Source of the DNA: an uncultured Lentisphaeria bacterium
GTDB taxonomy: Bacteria > Verrucomicrobiota > Lentisphaeria > JABSQK01 > CAJWLW01
Assembly: GCA_913042885.1 (NCBI GenBank)
Contig: CAJWLW010000199.1
Span: forward strand, 1 to 8,780
Length of the DNA: 8,780 nucleotides
Reading direction: 5' to 3'
Every line of letters begins with the position of its first letter. The first letter of the stretch is position 1. The position numbers and the translations under genes were made by a program. Of the stretch, positions 5,489 to 8,780 are shown in pieces. The notes beneath the pieces are model-generated. The model had not been told where the DNA came from, searched no databases, and worked only from the letters and a program-made list of their open reading frames with translations.

Positions 5489-6484
5489 ATGAGTCGGGCC
5501 CTGTTTGTCTATGCGACGATCCTCGCCGGTGCTGTAATCCTGTCGGGCTGCGGCAAAGGCAGCGCCCCTGATGTTGCCGCAAAGAAAGAGACGACGTTTA
5601 TCTCGATCGGCACTGGCGGCAAAACCGGCGTGTACTTCCCGACTGGTGGTTTTCTCAAGGATCTGATCAATGCGAAGGCGAGCACGTACCACATCAGAGC
5701 CAAAGTCGAGAGTACGAACGGTTCGGCTTACAACGTCAATGCCGTGATGCGCGGCGATTTTGAATTCGGCATTGCGCAGTCCGACATACAGCACAATGCC
5801 TACAACGGGGTCGGCGAATGGCAGGACAAACCGCAGGCTGACCTGCGTTCGGTATTCTCGATTCACCCGGAGCTCGTATCACTGATTTCGGCGGATGATG
5901 CCGGCATCGAATCGGTGCGGGATCTCAAGGGCAAACGGGTCAACATCGGGGCGCCCGGCTCCGGCAATCGGCGCAACGCCATCGATGCGCTCGAATCGGT
6001 GGGCTTGAACTTCGAGACCGACATTCACGTCGAGCAGATCAAGGCGTCGGATGCACCGGTAAAAGTGCAGGACCGGCAGATCGACGCCTTCTTCTACACT
6101 GTCGGTCATCCCAATGGGGCGATTAAAGAAGCCACCGCCGGCAAGCGCAAAGTCCATTTTGTGCCGATCACCGAAATCGACAAGCTGCTGGAGAAGTTTC
6201 CGTTCTACGTGACGGCCGATATTCCGCTCCATCAGTATCCGAGCGCCACCAACACTGGTAGTGTCTCAACGTTCGGAGTCAAAGCTACGCTTGTCACCTC
6301 AGCTGCGGTAGCCGATGATATCGTCTATGCCATGACCAAAGAGGTGTTCGAAAACTTCGACAAGTTCAAGACCCTGCACCCGGCCTACGGCGAGCTGACG
6401 AAGGGGCAGATGCTCGAAGGCCTGTCGGCGCCCGTCCACCCCGGCGCCATGAAGTACTACAAGGAAGCCGGGCTGAAGAAGTAG
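5489..6484 (+). CDS. TAXI-family TRAP solute-binding lipoprotein
   Basis: A 331-residue periplasmic binding protein of the TAXI branch of tripartite ATP-independent periplasmic (TRAP) transport. The N-terminus is a lipoprotein signal: hydrophobic residues 4-18 and lipobox LSGC with Cys21 as the lipidated residue. The mature part starts with the family hallmark SIGTGG (39-44) and YFPTGG (49-54), then a variable stretch, GIAQSDIQ at 94-101, and a second-lobe segment with LKGKRVNIGAPGSGNRRNA near 150-170. Gram-negative TAXI proteins are usually soluble with a cleaved signal; a lipid anchor is less usual. TRAP systems need a large membrane permease, normally encoded alongside, but here the neighbours are a tRNA upstream and a convergent FHA gene 20 bases downstream, so it is an orphan in this window. 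TAXI ligands are poorly known (dicarboxylates or amino acids such as glutamate have been proposed); none is assigned. A substrate sensor with a distant permease is an alternative. Confidence 0.93.
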   Translation: MSRALFVYATILAGAVILSGCGKGSAPDVAAKKETTFISIGTGGKTGVYFPTGGFLKDLINAKASTYHIRAKVESTNGSAYNVNAVMRGDFEFGIAQSDIQHNAYNGVGEWQDKPQADLRSVFSIHPELVSLISADDAGIESVRDLKGKRVNIGAPGSGNRRNAIDALESVGLNFETDIHVEQIKASDAPVKVQDRQIDAFFYTVGHPNGAIKEATAGKRKVHFVPITEIDKLLEKFPFYVTADIPLHQYPSATNTGSVSTFGVKATLVTSAAVADDIVYAMTKEVFENFDKFKTLHPAYGELTKGQMLEGLSAPVHPGAMKYYKEAGLKK

Positions 6485-6504
6485 CCGGCATTTCCGTGCT
6501 TCGC

Positions 6505-6966
6505 CTATTCTTCCGGTTTCGGCGGCCCCGGGCGGCGGGCCTGTTTGACGATATCCTTCATCACCGAGCCGAAGTCCTTGTCGCGAAGTTCACCACTGAT
6601 CTCGCCGAGAGCGTCGGACAGTGCCGTGTCGCCGCGCACTCCGAACTCGACTTCCTTGCCCTCGCGCTCGGCCTTGTTGGAAAAACGATAGGTCGCCCGC
6701 TTGCCCAGTCGAAGAATATCGCCGTCGTGGAGTTCTGACTCGCCAGTCACCGGTTCGTCATTGATGAACGTGCCGTTGCGTGAGCCCAGGTCACGGGCCA
6801 CGTAGGTGCCGTCGTCGCGTTTTCGGACTCCGCAATGTTCGCGGCTGATGTCGATAACACCGACAACCGGAATGTCGCAGACGTCGGACCGTCCAAGCAA
6901 CGTGACTTCATTGGTCAGTCGATGGCTCTTGCGTTTGTCGTCCATTTCGAGAATCAGACTTGCCAT
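6505..6966 (-). CDS. FHA-domain protein
   Basis: A 153-residue cytoplasmic protein made of one forkhead-associated domain plus a tail. FHA domains bind phosphothreonine peptides. All core residues are present: GR at 25-26, SREH at 41-44 (the Ser and His that support the binding loop) and SRNGTFIN at 62-69 (the Asn contacting the ligand). Residues from about 100 on are charged and end in a proline-rich tail (RRPGPPKPEE), with no second domain recognised. The start is ATG at 6966 with GAAGGG just ahead, giving MASLILEMDD as the first beta strand; ATG at 6993 would add nine residues and cannot be excluded. No Ser/Thr kinase, phosphatase or type VI secretion gene is in the window, so its phosphorylated partner is unknown. 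It converges on the TAXI gene with 20 bases between the stops and diverges from the SGNH gene. Confidence 0.9.
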   Translation of the reverse strand: MASLILEMDDKRKSHRLTNEVTLLGRSDVCDIPVVGVIDISREHCGVRKRDDGTYVARDLGSRNGTFINDEPVTGESELHDGDILRLGKRATYRFSNKAEREGKEVEFGVRGDTALSDALGEISGELRDKDFGSVMKDIVKQARRPGPPKPEE

Positions 6967-7156
6967 TTGCCCTTCACCGAGTGTGAGAGTCATAATCCAT
7001 AGTGGCAAGGTACATCAACTGCCGGGTTCACCAAGTCCGGTTGCACGCAAAGTGAAAGGCGGACTCCACCCGCGTCTGTCGCCAAACCTAAATTCGAGCG
7101 TTACCTTGTGACACGATGTGGTCGAAATATCTCTCGAATCACCCCGAAGCGGGCGC
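6967..7156. other. Divergent intergenic region, FHA and SGNH genes
   Basis: This 190-base gap must hold the promoters of both divergent genes, but neither is convincing. On the plus strand TTGTGA (7106-7111) with TATCTC (7128-7133) is a poor candidate; on the minus strand TTGATG followed 15 bases later by GATTAT is equally weak. A 4-bp hairpin CCCG-AAG-CGGG at 7143-7153 ends four bases before ATG 7157 and covers the place a ribosome would bind. No terminator, repeat or small gene is evident. Confidence 0.5.
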
Positions 7157-8218
7157 ATGAAGAACGGCAAAAAGCTGAGTAAACGCAAGCATCTGGCCTT
7201 TTTGGCTGTCATAACTGTTGTTCCCGCGATAGTCATCGTGTCTTTACTCGAAATTTCGGTGCGGATTTTTGTGCCGAATCTCAAGCCCGTACAAGAAATC
7301 ATCACGCCGGTGTCCCCCGATGCGGAACGTTTATTGCCGTTTCTCCGGCCGCATTACGAAGCAAGGTTGACGACGTCTGAGTACGTCATGTCGATGAAGC
7401 ACAACAGTCTCGGATTCCGTGATTCGGAGCATCTCAAAAAGCGGTCGGAAAAGATCACGCGCGTTGTCATCATCGGCGATTCCTTCACCTACGGTTGGGG
7501 CGTCAACCAGGACCAGACGTATCCTGCATTGCTCCAGTCGCTACTTGATGGGGCAGGTGACAGACAGTACGAAATATTCAACATGGGCATACCTGACACG
7601 GGCACCGTCGAGGCCCAGCAGATTGCACAGGTCGCGATGACCTTTGATCCCCACATCGTCGTGCTGGCCATGCTGCTTGAGGACCGTTGGGCGGTCAACG
7701 GCAATGACCTGGTCGACAACGCCCGCAAGCCTCAGGGGGAACAGGCGTCGGCGGCAGGCCGGCAACCGTCCGCGGGTGTTCTCACTTCGACACACAATTT
7801 TTTTGCCAGGCACTCAGCGCTGTATGCCTACATTATGATGCGCTGCGGCCATATCATGCGGCGGCAAGCCATCGGAATGCGTGAAAACCAGAATCGCCAG
7901 GAGCTCGATGCTGCCTGGGAGCTGACAACGGGCTTGTTGGCGGAGCTGAATGCTCGGGCAAAGGCCGCGAGTGTCACCTTCGCAGTCATGCGTTGCCCGT
8001 TTTATTTCGACACGCAGCGCGCCAAGCCCGACCGCATCTCGGCGCGGCTGACTGAGGTGGGACAAGATCTGGAAATCCCGGTCCTGGACCTTTTGCCCGG
8101 GATGCAGCAACTCGACACAGGCAGTCTGTACTACCAGAGGGACGGGCATTGGACACCGGCCGGCAATGAGGCTGCAGCCGCCATAATCACGCCATTCATT
8201 CACTCGCTGACACCGTGA
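7157..8218 (+). CDS. Membrane-anchored SGNH/GDSL-type protein
   Basis: A 353-residue protein with a basic N-terminus (MKNGKKLSKRKH), one membrane segment at about 13-33, and an outside domain of the SGNH/GDSL hydrolase superfamily, whose members remove or transfer acyl groups on glycans and lipids. Block I is VVIIGDSFTYGWGV with Ser109 as nucleophile; block II is FNMGIPDTGT near 141-150 with the oxyanion Gly; block V is RDGHWTPAGN with Asp329 and His331. The block III Asn (GxND) is not evident: the corresponding strand reads VVLAMLLEDRW (168-178). The RDGHW form resembles the AlgJ/AlgX-like envelope O-acetylation proteins rather than secreted esterases, by recollection. ATG 7157 was chosen because it puts positive charges right before the membrane helix; an upstream GTG at 7118 has no ribosome site. 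Its TGA overlaps the next gene's GTG, so the two are translationally coupled. Confidence 0.85.
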   Translation: MKNGKKLSKRKHLAFLAVITVVPAIVIVSLLEISVRIFVPNLKPVQEIITPVSPDAERLLPFLRPHYEARLTTSEYVMSMKHNSLGFRDSEHLKKRSEKITRVVIIGDSFTYGWGVNQDQTYPALLQSLLDGAGDRQYEIFNMGIPDTGTVEAQQIAQVAMTFDPHIVVLAMLLEDRWAVNGNDLVDNARKPQGEQASAAGRQPSAGVLTSTHNFFARHSALYAYIMMRCGHIMRRQAIGMRENQNRQELDAAWELTTGLLAELNARAKAASVTFAVMRCPFYFDTQRAKPDRISARLTEVGQDLEIPVLDLLPGMQQLDTGSLYYQRDGHWTPAGNEAAAAIITPFIHSLTP

Positions 8219-8780
8219 AGCAACAGACCAAGCGACGTCTGAAGATATCTGCGGTAGCAGTGACAGCTGCGGGAGCCGTGGTTGTTGCCGTTGCGCTCAT
8301 GCTCATCCTGCCGCATCGGACGGTGCCAGTGCTCATGTACCATGGCTTTACGGAAGACGAATCGGCTACCAGCACCCTGGTCATTGCGCTTGATGATTTC
8401 GAGCGTCAGATGACCTACCTGGCCAACAATCACTTCAATATAATCAATGCAAGCGAGCTTGCCGATTATCTCGCGAACGGCAAAGAACTGCCACCAAAGA
8501 CGATTGTGCTCACCTTTGACGATGGTTATAAAAGTTTCTTCGATCTTGCCTATCCGGTGCTGCAAAAGCATGGTTTCCCCGCGACGGCATATCTGTTTAT
8601 CGACGGTCTGGCGAAGGCCGATGACCTGGGTCGTGCCAAGGGAATGTCGGCTAAGGGGCTCGTCGAAATCGGTTCGCACGGCGTCACACACCGGATGCTG
8701 CCCCTGCTCGATCCTGAGGAAATTACCTGGGAACTTGTTTCGTCGAAACAACAACTGGAAGCCGAGTTCGGTGTACCGGT
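8215..8780 (+). CDS. Polysaccharide deacetylase, 5' part
   Basis: The frame starts at GTG 8215, overlapping the previous stop in GTGA, and stays open to the window edge (188 complete codons). The N-terminus is basic (KQQTKRRLK) with one membrane segment at about 11-32, so it is an anchored envelope enzyme. The NodB-homology domain follows: VLMYHG at 39-44, motif 1 TFDDG at 100-104 (catalytic base Asp102, metal ligand Asp103), and motif 2 SHGVTH at 154-159 with metal ligands His155 and His159. These enzymes remove N- or O-acetyl groups from polysaccharides or peptidoglycan, using a divalent metal. The early VLMYHG motif and the FERQM-YLANN segment resemble the PgaB/IcaB branch acting on poly-N-acetylglucosamine, but the substrate cannot be told. 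The remaining motifs (Arg, Leu-His) lie outside. No clear ribosome site is present, which fits coupling to the gene before it. Confidence 0.92.
   Translation, partial: MKQQTKRRLKISAVAVTAAGAVVVAVALMLILPHRTVPVLMYHGFTEDESATSTLVIALDDFERQMTYLANNHFNIINASELADYLANGKELPPKTIVLTFDDGYKSFFDLAYPVLQKHGFPATAYLFIDGLAKADDLGRAKGMSAKGLVEIGSHGVTHRMLPLLDPEEITWELVSSKQQLEAEFGVP

Noticed and set aside
6496..6738. An 80-codon plus-strand frame over the FHA gene
   Set aside because: Antisense to the FHA domain, whose conserved residues are all on the minus strand.
7006..7108. Inverted repeat CAAGGTA (7006-7012) and TACCTTG (7102-7108) in the divergent gap
   Set aside because: Seven bases separated by about 90 is close to what chance gives in a region this long.
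8200..8754. A 184-codon open frame on the minus strand at the right edge
   Set aside because: The plus strand encodes a polysaccharide deacetylase with TFDDG and SHGVTH motifs and a coupled GTG start, so the minus frame is a shadow.

Overview
The window looks like ordinary chromosome from a moderately GC-rich proteobacterium. I favour Gammaproteobacteria because of the methionine enzyme family, the CCA-encoding tRNA-Arg and the lipoprotein signal, but no phylogenetic marker in the window settles it. There are eight protein-coding genes (one cut at each edge) and one tRNA. No insertion sequence, prophage, CRISPR array or toxin-antitoxin pair was seen.

Left part (1-3258). The 3' end of an ankyrin-repeat gene is followed by a 188-base gap. 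The gap holds possible RNA secondary structure, a weak terminator, a promoter with a perfect TTGACA, and an AT-rich dyad over its -10. That promoter should drive a three-gene run: a cysteine-free Rrf2-family regulator, then cysD and cysN, the two subunits of ATP sulfurylase. These activate sulfate to APS for cysteine synthesis. A small Rrf2 regulator placed directly ahead of cysDN suggests local sulfur control resembling CymR of Gram-positive bacteria rather than the enteric CysB.

Middle part (3259-5342). After a gap with several mutually exclusive small hairpins comes one long gene in which homoserine acyltransferase MetX is fused in frame to the SAM-methyltransferase-like protein MetW. MetX and MetW are normally two adjacent proteins. 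Together with cysDN this makes the first 5.2 kb a sulfur amino acid block: sulfate activation, then the activated homoserine that accepts the reduced sulfur. A tRNA-Arg(TCT) on the minus strand ends the block.

Right part (5343-8780). A lipoprotein version of a TAXI-family TRAP solute-binding protein stands without any TRAP permease in view, preceded by an 18-bp near-palindrome. It converges on a minus-strand FHA-domain protein. Divergent from the FHA gene is a pair of membrane-anchored envelope enzymes with a 4-base GTGA overlap: an SGNH/GDSL-type protein and a polysaccharide deacetylase that runs off the window. Both families act on acyl groups of glycans, so the pair may begin a cell-surface polysaccharide modification locus; that is inference.

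I do not see a wholly new system. The items most worth following are the Rrf2-cysDN arrangement with its candidate operator, the MetX-MetW fusion, the orphan TAXI lipoprotein with its palindrome, and the SGNH/deacetylase pair.
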